Source: Chrysemys picta bellii (taxonomy: Eukaryota > Chordata > Testudines > Emydidae). From it: a stretch of DNA of 64,000 nt. Location of the stretch: the NCBI RefSeq assembly GCF_011386835.1, contig NC_088809.1, forward strand, positions 22,637,067 through 22,701,066, written 5' to 3'. A model generated the notes under the pieces. The model saw only the letters and a program-made list of their open reading frames with translations. It was not told the origin of the DNA and made no database searches. Numbering within the stretch: the first letter of the stretch is position 1; each line of letters starts with the position of its first letter. Below are positions 23,325 through 35,925 of the stretch, piece after piece. A program made the position numbers and the translations under genes.

Positions 23325-24480
23325 AGATCAATTACAAAAGTGTTTGCACCTGGGGAACACCCACCAAACCCTTGGGGCACTCCGCTTGAAACCGGCTGCC
23401 AACTAGACATCGAGCCGTTGATCACTACCCGTTGAGCCTGATGATCTAGCCAGCTTTCTATCCACCTTACAGTCCATTCATCCAATCCATACTTCTTTAA
23501 CTTGCTGAAAAGAATACTGTGGGAGACTGTATCAAAAGCTTTGCTAAAGTCAAGATATATCACACCCACCACTTTCCCCATATCCACAATGTCAGTTATC
23601 TCATCATAGCAGGCAATCAGCTTGGTCAGGCATGACTTGCCCTTGGTGAAGCCATGTTGACTGTTCCTGATCACTTTCCTCTCTTCCAAATGCTTCAAAA
23701 TGGATTCCTTGAGGACCTGCTCCATGATTTTCCCCTGGACTGAAGTGAGCTGACCGGTCTGTAGTTCCCTGGGTTCTCCTTCTTCCCTTTTTAAAATATG
23801 GGCACTATATTTGCTTTTTTCCAATCGTTCAGGACCTCCCCTGATCGCCATGAGTTTTCAAAGATAATGGCCAATGGCTCTGCAATCACATCCGCCAACT
23901 CCCTCACCATCCCTTGGAAGCATTGCATCCGGCCCCTTGGACCAGCACCCTCATATGCATTAGATCTGGACCCATGGACCTGTCCAGCTTTTCTAAATAA
24001 TCCTTAACCTGTTCTTTCACCACTGAGGGCTGCTCACCTCCTCCCCATACTGTGCTGCCCAATGCAGCCGTCTGGGAGCTGACCTTGTCTGTGAAGACCG
24101 AGGCAAAAAAAGCATTGAGTACTTCAGCTTTTTCCACATCGTCTGTCACTAGCTGGCCTCCCTCATTCAGTAAGAGTCCCACACTTTCCCTGACCTTCTT
24201 GTTGCTAACATACCTGTAGAAACCCTTCTTGTTACCCTTCACATCCCTTGCTAGCTGCAACTCCAATTGTGCCTTGACCTTCCTGATTACACCCCTGCAT
24301 GCTCTAGCAATATTTTTATACTCCTCCCTAGTCATCTGTCCAAGTTTCCTCTTCTTGTAAGCTTCCTTCTTGTGTGTAATCTCACCGAAGATTTCACTGT
24401 TTAGCCAGGGTGGTCGCCTGCCATATTTGCTATTCATTCTGCACAGCGGGATGGCTTGTTCCTGCAACCGCAATAAGGCT
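23325..24480 (-). mobile_element. CR1 ORF2 fragment (antisense)
   Basis: The minus strand encodes CR1 RT blocks (YLDFSKAFDTVSHS, SSGVPQG) at 23350-23760 and upstream ORF2 linker sequence (RPPWLNSEIFGEITHKKEAYKKRK) at 23900-24450. It is truncated at both ends: the 5' side runs into a hairpin MITE and the 3' side into an LTR-like AT-rich block. Confidence 0.85.
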
Positions 24481-24484
24481 TCGC

Positions 24485-24740
24485 TGCAGTAAAGCACCTG
24501 CGACTGGCCCATGTCAGCTGCCTCGGGCTCGCAGGGCTCGGGCTGCAAGGCTAGAGAATTGCAACGGGGATGTCTGGGCTCAGGCTGGCGGCCGGGCTCC
24601 GGGACCCTCCCCCTTGTGGGATCCAGAGCCCAGCCGCTCACCTGAGCCTCCAAGTCCACATTCCAATGTGATGGCCCTGTTGCCTGAGGCAGCTGCCGTG
24701 GGCCAGTTGCGGGTGTTTTACTGCCGTGTGGACATACCCA
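24485..24740. mobile_element. Hairpin MITE joined to the antisense CR1
   Basis: The arms cagtaaagcacctgcgactg / cagttgcgggtgttttactg and the GC-rich inner parts (gggctcaggctggcggccgg / cccagccgctcacctgagcc) are imperfect inverse complements around a centre at about 24610. The right side continues gtgtggacatacccaca, a common terminus in this genome; the left terminus is missing. Confidence 0.65.
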
Positions 24741-24744
24741 CAGT

Positions 24745-26005
24745 TACATGCTGGGTCCTTTATGATGATTGCCATGGCCCGGCCCTCTTTCCCCACACCC
24801 CCATAACTCCCTGCTTGAGTCCCTTGTCTCTGGGCCGGAGGTTATTCACTGCCCAAAAGCTTTGTTCTCGCAGAGATAAAGTTGCCTAGGGCTGTCCTAT
24901 GCCCTTCCAGAACGTCGAATGCACCTGTATTCTGACAACCGGGGAACATGGAGGTAAGGTTCACGCCAGCCCTAACCACACCCTACCCTCTGCTTGCTGT
25001 GAGTGACGTGCCAGCCTGGCCCCCTGACAGACATGCTAGCACTCTCTCCTAGATGATACAGAGCCCGGCTGGGACACAGCCCATAGAGACAGCAGGAGAA
25101 ACTCTCAGGCCATGTCCTCACTAAGGCAGAGTCCCATGTAGGGTAGGTTTAGTTAGTCCCATGTAGGGTAGCTGGCTACACCTGGCTAGACAACCAGTTC
25201 ATCTGCTCTGCTCCATCCACCCCTGAGTGACCAGATGTATCACCCCAGGAGCCTTGTCCTAAGAAGCCCCCTGGGACATCACCCACGTCCCCCTGCCCTG
25301 TAGGGCATTGTCATGTCTGCTACCAGACTGCTACGCCCACCCGGCCAGCACACTGTGCTCCGGCACTACCCACATAACTCAGAGCAGAGCCAGCGGGGCC
25401 CGGAGTCCTTTGGGGGCAGGTCCCTCGCCTCGTATCGCAGTACGAGTAATCCTGCAGCAGCCCACCTAGCCTCCATGCGAGTATGTTAAATGCTCCAAAA
25501 CATTGTTAATGCAGAGCTCGGGTTGCACTTTCCGAAGGTGGAGAATGGCTCCATGTAACCCTCTGAAAATCAGGGCATGAAGAGGTGAGGTACATGCCAC
25601 CCCCACTACACACCCTCCCCTCTGTGAGTGATGCCCAACACCTCAATAGCACGCACACGCTCCTCCTTCCCTTGCAGGCACTACTGGAAATGTTGGGGGC
25701 TGAGTATATGAGCAGCTTCAAATGGCGGGGATAATGTGGGGCGGAAAGGCCCATACTGTAATATCTGTATGGTTACAAATCCTGAGCCATAAGAAATCCC
25801 AGTGTACAAGTGGGGTTATGCTACTGGCCTCCACATCAGGAACTGGCTACGGAGTAGAACAGCGTTATGCCGGAAGGTGTTGGTGGCTGCCATCAAATGA
25901 GTCTTTGATCCAAACCAAACACAGAACTGGTTAAAGCCAAAGCTGTGCAGGGTGCTCTCTTTCAGGCTGAGTGGAAGGAGCAATTAAGCTCCTTTGTCTT
26001 GTAAA
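24745..26005. other. Gene-free stretch
   Basis: I see nothing beyond short tagggta-type direct repeats (atgtagggtag twice near 25136 and 25162). Confidence 0.45.
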
Positions 26006-26009
26006 GATA

Positions 26010-26199
26010 CACCGCTACCTCGATATAACGCGACCCGATATAACACAAATTCGGATATAACACGGTAAAGCAGCGCTCCGGGGGGGGGGGGGGGGGGGCA
26101 CTCCGGTGGATCAAAGCAAATTCAATATAACGCGGTTTCACCTATAACGCGGTAAGATTTTTTGGCTCCCGAGGACAGTGTTATATTGAGGTAGAGGTG
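26010..26199 (+). mobile_element. Tc1/mariner (Tigger-like) MITE with TA TSD
   Basis: Termini caccgctacctcgatataac and gttatattgaggtagaggtg are inverted repeats (18/20), flanked by TA on both sides (26008-26009 and 26200-26201). A run of about 19 G (26080-26098) lies in the middle. Confidence 0.82.
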
Positions 26200-26319
26200 T
26201 AGTTGGAAACAATGGGGTGCGATCGCCCAAGGCAACAGGGCTGTATGGCAGGTCAGAGGCTAGGAGTTTGGGATTGCAGGCTCTGAGTGTTGGAAGCAGA
26301 ACGCCCGGAGAAAGCCTGG

Positions 26320-26585
26320 AGAAGAAGTTGTGAGTAGAACCCTGAGAAGACGCAGAGAGACTGGGCTTCTTGGGCACAGAGCTGGCTGTAGGGCTAGACT
26401 TGAGGAGTTCTGAGCACAAAAACTGCCTGTTGCTATTTGTTTCTACTGTGCCCGTGGAAACAGGGCTCTGGATACATTCTTTGTAAATGGACAAGATTCC
26501 ACGAAGGCAAGACCTGACTCATCTCATCAATTTCTCCTCCTAACGGAAAGAACACTTCAAGGCCCCAAATATTGGCTAACACGCT
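26320..26585 (+). repeat. Related probable LTR 3' part
   Basis: It shares ggaaacagggctctggatac, then tcatcaatttctcctcctaa and ggccccaaatattggctaac with the block at 13.9-14.3 kb. The poly(A)-signal position reads ttgtaaatgga, so it is mutated. Confidence 0.42.
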
Positions 26586-26589
26586 TGGG

Positions 26590-28625
26590 CCAAAGAGACA
26601 ACAATATTGAGAGAGATCAAAGAGGGAATTTAGTCTAATAACACAATAATCCTGGGGGGACATCAACGGCCTGTGTACAAACGGATAATGTCACAAAAGG
26701 GGAAGGTTTAGAGACACAATTATGCAACAGCTTAATGATCGCTTCTTGGAAGTTTAGCTCACAAGAGAAGGGCTATTACTGAAAGTGACCCATGCAACAC
26801 AGGAAAAACTGCAGTTGAACCAGTATGTAATACTGAACCAAAAATATAATTCAGCTCAGCATCCTGGCTGGAGGAAGGATACCAAACCACAGAACTGTGT
26901 CAGTAAATTCAGAAGGGGAGATTCCAAGAAAAGGAGGAAGTTAATTCAAAAGACCCTAAAGTGAAGTTATGCCATTAGAATCGACATGGACGTTTCTTAG
27001 GCAGCTGGCATGGATCCACAGGGCATGCTGTGCCTCCAGACTTTACACAGTCTCCTTGGGAGGGTACCCCTTTAGTGCTAGGCCCTGAGCTCCGCTCTTT
27101 ATAAGGGTGAGCTCTGCAGCTCCACTATCCTGAGACTGGGTCGCTGGCGTTAGCCCCCCTGCTTCTCAGCATGGCTCCTTCAGCTGGGTCCAAAAGAGAA
27201 TGAACCTCCGTCGGAGACTTACCTCTCCTGGGAGCAATGCAGCCAGCAGACATTTGCAGTGACCCCAGGGCAGACTTTCCAAACCAAGTCAACATTTTTT
27301 AGTCAACTGGGATGCAGTGGGTAAGGTCCTTAGCTTACACTGGAAAAGCAAAACTTATCCACATGTCCATGCTGGTAGCAGTCCCCGCCCCTCTCACCCA
27401 AAGTGTCCAGGATTCCATCCCCCCTGCCTTGGGCAGCCAAATTCCTATTACCTGCTCTGACACCTCAGTCCTCTGTTCCCACTGTGTTCACCCTCCCTTG
27501 GCTGCCAGGTGTTAAAGTTACTGTCCGATCGTTGATCCTTCATTGTATTCTAAGGTAGCTCCATCCATATATTGCCAGTTCTTGCTAGTTCACTCATACC
27601 AACCCAGCCATTTCTCCACCTACCTCTCATTCCTGCACGTAGAGATTAAATTAACCCTTCCAGTCCTAGTAGGTCACAATGCAAAGGTGAGTGGTAAACT
27701 GAGTCACGCATATTCTTCATAAAAATAATATAGACATCCCCAAAGTTCTCCACAGCAACCATGACAGCTGCGCACAAGGCGAGCCTTGACACAGAGGAAA
27801 TAGGAAGGCAAGGGGAAAACCCCCCCAGTATGATTCAAGAAATTATTCGAGCTAACCAGGTATCTCTTCAAAAATGGAGATCCTACTCTAGCGGAGTCAA
27901 TAGAAAGGAAAATAAAGTGTGGCTGGTCAGATGTGAGACGGAAATATGGAAGGCTGATGGAATTTGAAGAGCAAACAGCCAAGGACACAAAAACAAATCA
28001 GAAATGATTTATATAGATCAGAAGCAGAAAGTTTCGCAAGAGAATCGGTGGGTCCCTGAGCTAGGAGGCAGTATTGGCCGCACATTGCGAAAGAGACGAG
28101 TGATTTATTCCCATCTGTCTTCCCCATGGAGGACATTGGGAGACACCTTCCTGAGACTTGCTCTTTTCTGGTAGTAAAGAAGAGAAGCTATCGGAGAGTG
28201 AGGTTGTGGAGGAAACCGATAAACTACAGAGCAACAGGTCCCCAAAACTGAAGGGGTCACCCAAGTGTTTGGAAGGACTTTCAGAACTAAGTGGCCGAGC
28301 AGGTATCAAAAACATGCAGTCATTAAACCCAGCTATTATATTCAAAGTTCCCCCAGCCAATGGCTCATCAGTTCCATAGCCAACATACACAAGGGAGTAT
28401 TGTGGCCAGCGTCACATCTGCCTGCTTTCAACTGCCCTAGCCTGGGGGACCAGGAGTCCATTTTACAGCTGGGTGAACTGGCCATGGCCTTTGTCAGTGT
28501 GAGATTGAACCCCGCAATCTTCAGGAAGGTAGGTAAGCACCTTAACCACACTGTCACCACACCTCTTCATAGTGGAGGGCAGCAAATGTTATATTACAGC
28601 AGAGTGCCGGGTTTGGTATAGTTAA
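26590..28625. other. Gene-free stretch, possibly old retroelement remains
   Basis: Sequence near 27.0-27.6 kb looks LTR-like in texture and 28.0-28.4 kb may be decayed LINE, but I could not assign either. Confidence 0.35.
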
Positions 28626-28629
28626 GGTT

Positions 28630-29470
28630 CAAACCAGCTTTCTGTTTAAATCTAGTTTGTAAAAAGGGGCTTGGGTGATGTCATGAATTACAGAACAGTG
28701 AGTCTTGGTACATTACCAGGAAAACTGGGCGAAACATTAGACAGTAGCGCTCTAAAGGACCCGTGTGAACATGCGACTGTAAGGACTAACTACCTGGGCT
28801 TCTGAAAAGGAAAATCACACCTCTCTAATCTACTAGGGTTCTTGGAGCGTGCCAACAAAACAGCGAATACAGGGGAATGAGCAGACATACTTTAATGGAC
28901 TTTTGAAAGACTTTGACAAGTGGCCTCCCAAGAGAACAAACATGTGACAGTTGTGAGCCATGTCACTTCATGTGCGACTGAAAGGCACTCAGATCCTCTG
29001 GTGACGAATGCGGGATAAGCACCTACCTAGAACAGGGTAGAACAGGGGCTCACAAGGGAACAATGTAGCCATGGGAAGGGGAGAGGTAAAGTTCATTTGT
29101 AAATCAGAAACTGGCTAGGAGACAGAAAACAAAGATTAGGAATAAATCATCATTTTTAACATGGCACAAGGTTAACACAGGTGCCACTAGAATCCATGCT
29201 AGGACCCCTGTGGTTTGATACATTTATCAGTGATCTGGAAAAGAGAGTGAATGGTGAAGGGCAAAGATCTGCCAATGACACAAAATGATTTAGGTTAATC
29301 AAGGCTGGCGAAGACTGAAGAAGTTCAGAGAGATCTGAGCTAGGTGAACGGGCAGCACTATAGTCGATGAAATCCAGTGCTGGCAAGTACACACTGGTAG
29401 GAAATATTTGAACTACTCAGCTGTATAGTAAATGAACTACCACTGCTCAGGAAAAAAGCTGGAGTACTAT
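28630..29470 (+). mobile_element. Very old, decayed CR1 ORF2
   Basis: Fragments of RT sequence persist with many stops and frameshifts: a VSLGTLPGKLGE-like block near 28700, NLLGF...ANKTA near 28830, and FISDLEKRVNGEG near 29225. It may extend upstream to about 27.96 kb, but there I see no firm match. Confidence 0.55.
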
Positions 29471-29620
29471 TTTCAAAAGAGCATAAGGCTCAGATCCCAT
29501 GGGTGTTAGGCACCTTGGTAGAGCTAGGCCTAAGTGACTTGGGTGCCTAAGTCCCATTGACGTTCAATGACATTTAGGTTCCTATGTGTCTATGTGTCAC
29601 TTTAGAGAATGGGGCATACA

Positions 29621-29698
29621 ATGCTAAAGCACTCAGGCATTTTTGAAAATTTTCCCTGGTCACCCTAGAAAACAGATCTGTGATGGAGAGTAAAAACC
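29621..29698 (+). repeat. 78-bp block, copy 1 of a perfect inverted pair
   Basis: It reads atgctaaagcactcaggcat ... gtgatggagagtaaaaacc and is identical, as reverse complement, to 51756-51833. It contains the hAT-type terminus ctggtcaccctag. Confidence 0.9.
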
Positions 29699-30589
29699 CT
29701 GCGCTGGAAAGGAAGGGGTTAAATAGTGACTTTGGGCTCAGGCAGCCCCACCCCGCTGCACCTGCAAAGCATGTGGGGGCTGGAGAAGGAGGTGGAAAGG
29801 GGACCAGAACTCCTCAGAAGGCAGCCAGTGCAGAGGAGTAGACCTACGCCCTTAGTTCCTTGGAGGGAGCACTATGGAAGGTCCAGCTGCCTGGGACCTG
29901 TGGCTCCGGGGACTGTACCAGGCCTGCTGTGGAGAAAGGGCTCAGGACACTCAGAAGGTCTGTGATTTATCTTTGATTTATTTTAATGCCTTCCCTGGCT
30001 GTGTTGGAGAAGGGGACTGGGAGGAAGCGGTGGTAAAGCACTTTGTCTGCCACAGGGCATGGGGTTGGAACCCAGTGGAGAGGGTGGGCCCAGACTCCCC
30101 TACCAACCCCTAAGCTGAGTAGGGACCTTGAGACATGGACTCACGGGAAGCCAGGAGACCCCCTTGGCTGATCCTAGGTCTATTGACTGCTGGCTCTTTG
30201 CTTCTCCCGAGAGGGGTAAGGCACTATCTGACCCTCTGGAACTAGCTTCCCTCATGCAAGGATTGAACCCACCAGCAGGCAAATGACTCGCCGCATCGCT
30301 GCACCCACACGCAAGGCGGCGCCATGGCAACGAGTGGCCTGCCCCAGGGTCTTAGCGTCCCGAGTCACTGAGGCATGTTACCCCTCAGCATCACCGTGGG
30401 CAGCTCAGCGAAAACCTTCCCTCAGTGTGCGGCAGTGGTCGGAAGAGGAAACACATTACGAGGTGGCATAAAGAATGGGAGAGAAAATAATACTGACAAT
30501 ATCATAATGCCATTCCGTCAATCAGCGTGACGTTCTCTGACCATGGTGCCTAGCTCCGGTCCCCCCGTCTCAGGAAAGGCTGGCGCAGC

Positions 30590-30990
30590 GAGAGAGAGAC
30601 GGGGTCAGGGACAGGCAGCGAAAGTGATTAGTGAGGAAAGACTGAAAAGACAGGCGCTGCTTAGTTTACAGAGCAGACGAGTGGGGAAATGGGAGCGGTA
30701 ATTCAATCAATGAAGAGCGTCGTAAAGGTAAATGAGGCCCTCCATTTTTTCCTTCCATGTAATAATAGAGCAAAGGAGCAGTCAATGAAACTTAAAGCCA
30801 ACACATTTAAAACAGATAGAAAGACATAAGTTTTGTACATGGGGCATAAGTAACTTGCAGAACTTCTTGCCACAAGAGATCAACTGAAGGCAAGAACTTA
30901 ACACATAGACATTTACATGGATAATAAGACTAGCCCCATTTACATAAAGTAGGCGAATGCTTATTTTATTTTTTAAACAGGATAAACCCT
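30590..30990 (+). mobile_element. Probable old CR1/L3-like 3' fragment
   Basis: Translation in broken frames suggests ORF2 C-terminal sequence (RLKRQALLSLQSRRVGKW..., then NNRAKEQSMKLKANTFKTDRKT). It is degenerate. Confidence 0.5.
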
Positions 30991-30999
30991 CCTGCTTCC

Positions 31000-31560
31000 G
31001 GGCAGAAACCAGCCACTAACCCGTTTGGAACGGGTCCCATATGAGGAGAGATTAAAGAGGCTAGGACTTTTCAGCTTGGAAAAGAGGAGACTAAGCGGGG
31101 ATATGATAGAGGTCTATAAAATCATGAGTGACGTGGAGAAAGTGAATAAGGAAAAGATATTTACTTGTCCCCATAATATAAGAACTAGGGGCCACCAAAT
31201 GAAATTAATGGGCAGCAGATTTAAAACAAATAAAAGGAAGTTCTTCTTCACCCAGTGCACAGTCAACCTGTGGAACTCCTTGCCCGAGGAGGTGGTGAAG
31301 GCTAGGACTATAACAGGGTTTAAAAGAGAACTAGATAAATTCATGGAGGTTAAGTCCATTAATGGCTATTAGCCAGGATGGGTAAGGAATGGTGTCCCTA
31401 GGATGGCAGGAGAGAGATCACTTGATCATTACCTATTAGGTTCACTCCCTCTGGGGCACCTGGTATTGGCCACTGTTGGCAGACAGAATACTGGGCTGGA
31501 TAGACCTTTGGTCTGACCTGGTATGGCCGTTCTTATGTTCTTACGTTCTAACTGCCAGGG
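31000..31560 (+). mobile_element. CR1 3' fragment (subfamily with gttcttatg tail)
   Basis: The open frame 31025-31372 encodes the C-terminal end of ORF2 ([21 protein letters not shown]...VNLWNSLPEEV). It is followed by a 3'UTR with ttggtctgacctggtatggc and a tail of gttcttatg/gttcttacg units. Frame is intact but 5'-truncated. Confidence 0.85.
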
Positions 31561-31699
31561 TTGGGAAAGAATTTCCCCTGGGGCAGGTTCTTACACAATT
31601 GCCAATGAGGGTGGGCTGGGCTTACATCTGTCTCTGAAGGCTCTGGTGCTGCCCCCTGTGGGAGATTGGATACCGAGCTAGCGGGACCGCGGATTGGAT

Positions 31700-32518
31700 C
31701 CCATCTAGGGGATTGGGCCAAAAGAAATCTGATGAGGTTCAACAAGGACAAGTGCAGAGTCCTGCACTTAGGATGGAAGAATCCCATGCACTGCTACAGA
31801 CTATGGATCGAGTGGCTAGGAAGCAGTTCTGTAGAAAAGGACCTAGGGGTTACAGTGGATGAGAAGCTGGATATGATTCGCAAGTGTGCCCTTGTTGCCA
31901 AGAAGGTGAACGGTATTTTGGGCTGTATAAGAAGGAGCATTGCCGGCAGATTGAGGGACCTGATCATTCCCCTCTATTCGACACTGGTGATGCCTCATCT
32001 GGAGTACTGTGTCCAGTTTTGGGGCCCCCACTACAAGAAGGATGTGGAAAAATTGGAAAGAGTCCAGCGGAGAGCAACAAAAATGATTAGGGGGCTGGAG
32101 CACATGACTTATGAGGAGAGGCTGAGGGAACTGGGATTGTTTAGTCTCCAGAAGAGAAGAATGAGGGGGGATTTGATAGCTGCTTTCAACTACCTGAAAG
32201 GGGGTTCCCAAGAAGATGGATCTAGACTGTTCTCAGTGGTACCAGATGACAGAACAAGGAGCAATGGTCTCAAGTTGCAGTGGGGGAGGTTTAGGTTGGA
32301 TATTAGGAAACACTATTTCACTAGGAGGGTGGTGAAGCACTGGAATGGGTTACCTAGGGAGGTGGTGGAATCTCCTTCTTCAGAGGTTTTTAAGGTCAGG
32401 CTTGACAAAGCCCTGGCTGGGATGATTTAGTTGGGGATTGGTCCTGCTTTGAGCAGGGGGTTGGAGTAGATACCTCCTGAGGTCCCTTCCAACCCTGATA
32501 GTCTATGAGTCTATGATG
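31700..32518 (+). mobile_element. CR1 3' fragment with open C-terminal ORF2 frame
   Basis: The frame 31666-32430 encodes the region after the RT active site ([27 protein letters not shown], [20 protein letters not shown]). The 3' end reads ggtcctgctttgagcagggg and finishes in a tctatgag tail at about 32515. The first 35 bp come from the end of another CR1-like 3'UTR, so it lies on an older fragment. Confidence 0.85.
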
Positions 32519-32519
32519 A

Positions 32520-34500
32520 TCTAGCCATGCCTGTGTAGTTGGCATTGGCATGGTGGTTGCGGTTGCAGGGAGAAAGGCTCAGTGAGAACTGGCAGGGATA
32601 AGGGTACAAAGTGTGGGGCTTGCGTGGCACGTGGCAGATGGCATTGTCAGAAAGCAGCAGGGATGGGGGTGATGGGCACTGGCACTGGCACAGAGTAAGC
32701 AGGAGGCACGCACAGTCAGCAGGGCAGGGCAGGCATGGCATGGACAACAGAGACACTCTTCAATTCATTCATAAATTGATGACGAGTCCAAAGCACTTTC
32801 AGTTCCCAGGGAATACTAGGCTTTTCCCTAACGAGCTTTTCTTGTTTCTCCTCACTGAAACCTGCTATTTATAATCGCAATGGCTCATATCTGCCCTGAC
32901 TCAGCACAGCCCAGGGTTCCCCCTTCGCTTACTTATGTGGTTAAAGAAAAGAATCTGTTCAGCATGAAAAGCAGAAGGGATGTGGGATCAGGCGGCAAAG
33001 ATCACTGCACAAAATGCAACAGTCCCAAAGACACATGTCTCTAGGGACTGATCCTGCTCTGACTGCATGAGGAGCTCTCTCTCCATGGTACTAACAGTAC
33101 CATCGGTGGTGCACAGGGATCACTCAGTGCTTAAAGTGCGGGCAAAATCTCTCCTTTATTCTGTGTTCAACACGAGCTAACAACAGCGGCTGCACCGTGC
33201 CCTGCTCAGACTCTCCGTCTGGGACGCTCAGCCCTTAAAGGCGCAGTCCTCACTACCAGACCACCGGTGTTAGCCATAGGCAGGCACTGCCTCCCTTAGC
33301 AGTGATCGGCCCCAGCACAGGGATACAAGGTGTGGGTGAAGGAGCCTTCTCTTCTGCACCCGCATGAAACAAACGCACAAGCTTCCCCTTTATGCTGCAA
33401 TTTTTACCACCTCCGGAATATCACCTCCTCCACATAGTGATCAGTGGGGATAGAAAACTGAAATCAAGATGACTCAGGTTCCCCTTTCATCACCACAGTA
33501 TTTGTCAGCTGGGCATTGTCGGGGGAATGTATGAAATCTTTGGCTCTGCCACAATGTCACCAAATGACACCAACTAGCTCTGGGCTTGTGTACCCAGTAG
33601 GCCCAAAAAATAATTTCCTGCTGAAATAGTGGCAACATTCCATCCCGTGAAAGATCTTTGAATGTGATCTCTCAATATGCTGGCATAACTTCTGCTATTG
33701 ATCAGACAGGCTGTGCATCTCTGCCCTGGTTTATTTTTAATTCATCTGGTCACCACATGTGCCATCAAATATTGATAGGTATCTCGGACTAAATCTATAG
33801 CTAGCAACAGAGGAGGAAATGCTTTAGAGAGGGCTCCAGTTGAGTAAGTCTTTCACAGCGGGGTACATCTAGTTGGTAACTGCCATGACCTCGTTTTCTG
33901 TGAGCTGTACCTTTAAATTCTAAAGAGCTGCCAATTTGTGAGACAGATGAGACACACACACTGTGCTCTCTCTCCTGGAGCATTTATTTTGTGTGCTGGT
34001 TTCATTGTTTCTTTCACTCAGACTGAGGGTACAGGGCTCTTCTTGATATAGGGTCAAGTTAATGAGCCTATCCTGAAACGTGTGTATCTCTTGCCCAGTG
34101 GGTATCCCCTCCTGGGGCAGGGATCCCTCCTTCATTGTGCACACACATTTAGATGTCTAAATTCAAAGGCAGCAAGAGGTCTGGTGGAGGGTTCTCCTGT
34201 TCCAGACAGCCACCTGGATTGTTAATGAGAAATCACTCGGCATTCACCAAAGCGCAAAAGTTTTAATGACATTCTGCGGGATGAGCCTGCGGTGACTTTG
34301 CTTGGCTGGTCTTTGCTCTCTGGGGAAAGGCAGTCATGAGGCCCCGGCTTCCTTTTTATGAATGATCAGTGTCAGTTACCAGCTGCTCAACTTGTGCAAG
34401 GCCCGGTGCGGTGGCTAACTCAGCAGTTTCACTTCTCTGCTTTCACTCTGCGGAGAGTCTGTACTGAGCCAGATCATTGAGTGTCTTCGGGTTTCATGTC
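32520..34500. other. Gene-free stretch
   Basis: No exon or repeat boundary is clear. A block at 33050-33340 (taaagtgcgggcaaaatctc ... cccttaaaggcgcagtcctc) may be an LTR end in antisense. Confidence 0.4.
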
Positions 34501-34504
34501 AATA

Positions 34505-35350
34505 CATTTTAAGGCTGGCAGGGATAATTATGATCATCTAGTGTGGGGTTCTTAAACTGGGAGTCATGACTTCTCAGGGGGTCTTGAGGTTATTATGTGG
34601 GGGTCTGCCCAGCTCTGAAGGAGCACTGCTACCAGCAGCAGCAGCGCAGAAGTAAGGGTTGCAATGGAGTGCAAAGTCTGCTGGGAAAAGTGCGATTGGC
34701 AAAGTTTCTTCGCATCCCCTGTATTAAACAGTAACTATTTAAAAAAAACACCTTTTCTGCTTATAACAATAATTCAATTAAAATTTTAGTCTTAATTTAA
34801 AAGAGGCGAGAAAAGGGAAATTCATTTTAAACAATAGAGTTATACATTTAGCATTTAAAATAGTGTTAAATATAAAAATATGGTTTTAATTTATAAGGGG
34901 GGAGGTCGCCCTCAGAGGCTTGCTTTAGGAAAGGGATCGCCAGTAGAAAAGTTGGAGAACTGCTGAGTCTGACCTCCTGCGTAGCCCAGGCCCAAGAATT
35001 TGAATTTTACCTAGTGATTCCCGCACTGAATCCAGTAGCTGTTTGTTGCACCAGCGCACTGGTTTTAGAAAGGCATCCATTCTTGGTTTAAAGACGCCAA
35101 GTGCGGGAGAATCTACCACGTTCCCTGGGAAGCTGTTCCAGTGATTAATTCCCTTCCTTGTTAACACGTTGAGTTTTATTCCCTATTTGACTTTTTCTAA
35201 TTTCAGCTTCCAGACACTGGACCTTGTTCTGCCTTTGTCTGCTAGATTAAAGAGCCCTCGGCTGTCAGAAATCATCACCATGTGGAGGCACTTATAGACC
35301 ATGAACAAGTCACCTCTGCAACTTCTCTTTGGAAGGCCAAATACTCTGAG
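34505..35350 (-). mobile_element. CR1-like 3' end (antisense), split by a hAT MITE
   Basis: The left piece ends atgatcatctag and the right piece resumes gtctgacctcctgcgtag at 34967. This is the common CR1 tail-proximal motif atgatcatctagtctgacctcc. The right piece continues through the ORF2 C-terminus complement (VLTRKGINHWNSFPGNVVDSPALGVF). Confidence 0.75.
34543..34965 (+). mobile_element. hAT-type MITE inside a CR1-like tail
   Basis: The termini ggggttcttaaactgg and ttggagaactgctg resemble the caggggttctcaaac / gagaacccctg ends of the family. It separates the two halves of a CR1 motif (atcatctag | agtctgacc), which fixes the order of events. The TSD is decayed. Confidence 0.65.
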
Positions 35351-35639
35351 CTACTTTAAACTTCCAACTCCTTTAAACCTCTTGCGTGCAAATGTGGCAT
35401 GCAGAGACCACAGCCTAGCATGCTGACCGATAATGTCTCCTTGTTGGCTTGTTCTCCCCTGTCTGTCTGTATCCATCTGGTGTCTATATACTTAGATGGT
35501 GAGTTCCTCGGGGCAGGGAATGTCTTTTTGTTCTGTTTTTGTCCTGCACCTAGCACAGTGGGTTCCTGGCCCACGTGTGGGTCTCCAGGTGATACAGCAT
35601 GACAGATAATAAATAATTATCCATGGCCGCTGATTTGAA

Positions 35640-35925
35640 AATGTTTCACTTTCATAGAAGCTGTCCAACATCCTCCTTAGTTACCATTCGGATGGAAAAT
35701 ATTTCATCATCGTTATATGAGACACATACAGTACCTAGCTTAATTCCAAATGCAGAGCAGAAATCTTTAGTGAAAACTTCTGCCTCGGCTCCATCACTAG
35801 AGACAATTTTACCATCTCCGTCTGGCCAGGGACCTTGACAGTTGTTAGGATTCCTTTTGTTCCTGACAGATTTTAAAAACTTCCTCCCCATTGTCCGTAG
35901 CCCGCTTGGCCACTGATATCTCATT
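35640..35925 (-). mobile_element. Old CR1 ORF2 linker fragment (antisense)
   Basis: A 90-codon minus-strand frame reads LRTMGRKFLKSVRNKRN...IVSSDGAEAEVFTKDFCSAF. It resembles the CR1 segment between endonuclease and RT, where new strand fragments give [14 protein letters not shown]...[12 protein letters not shown]. The relation is by pattern only. Confidence 0.5.
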
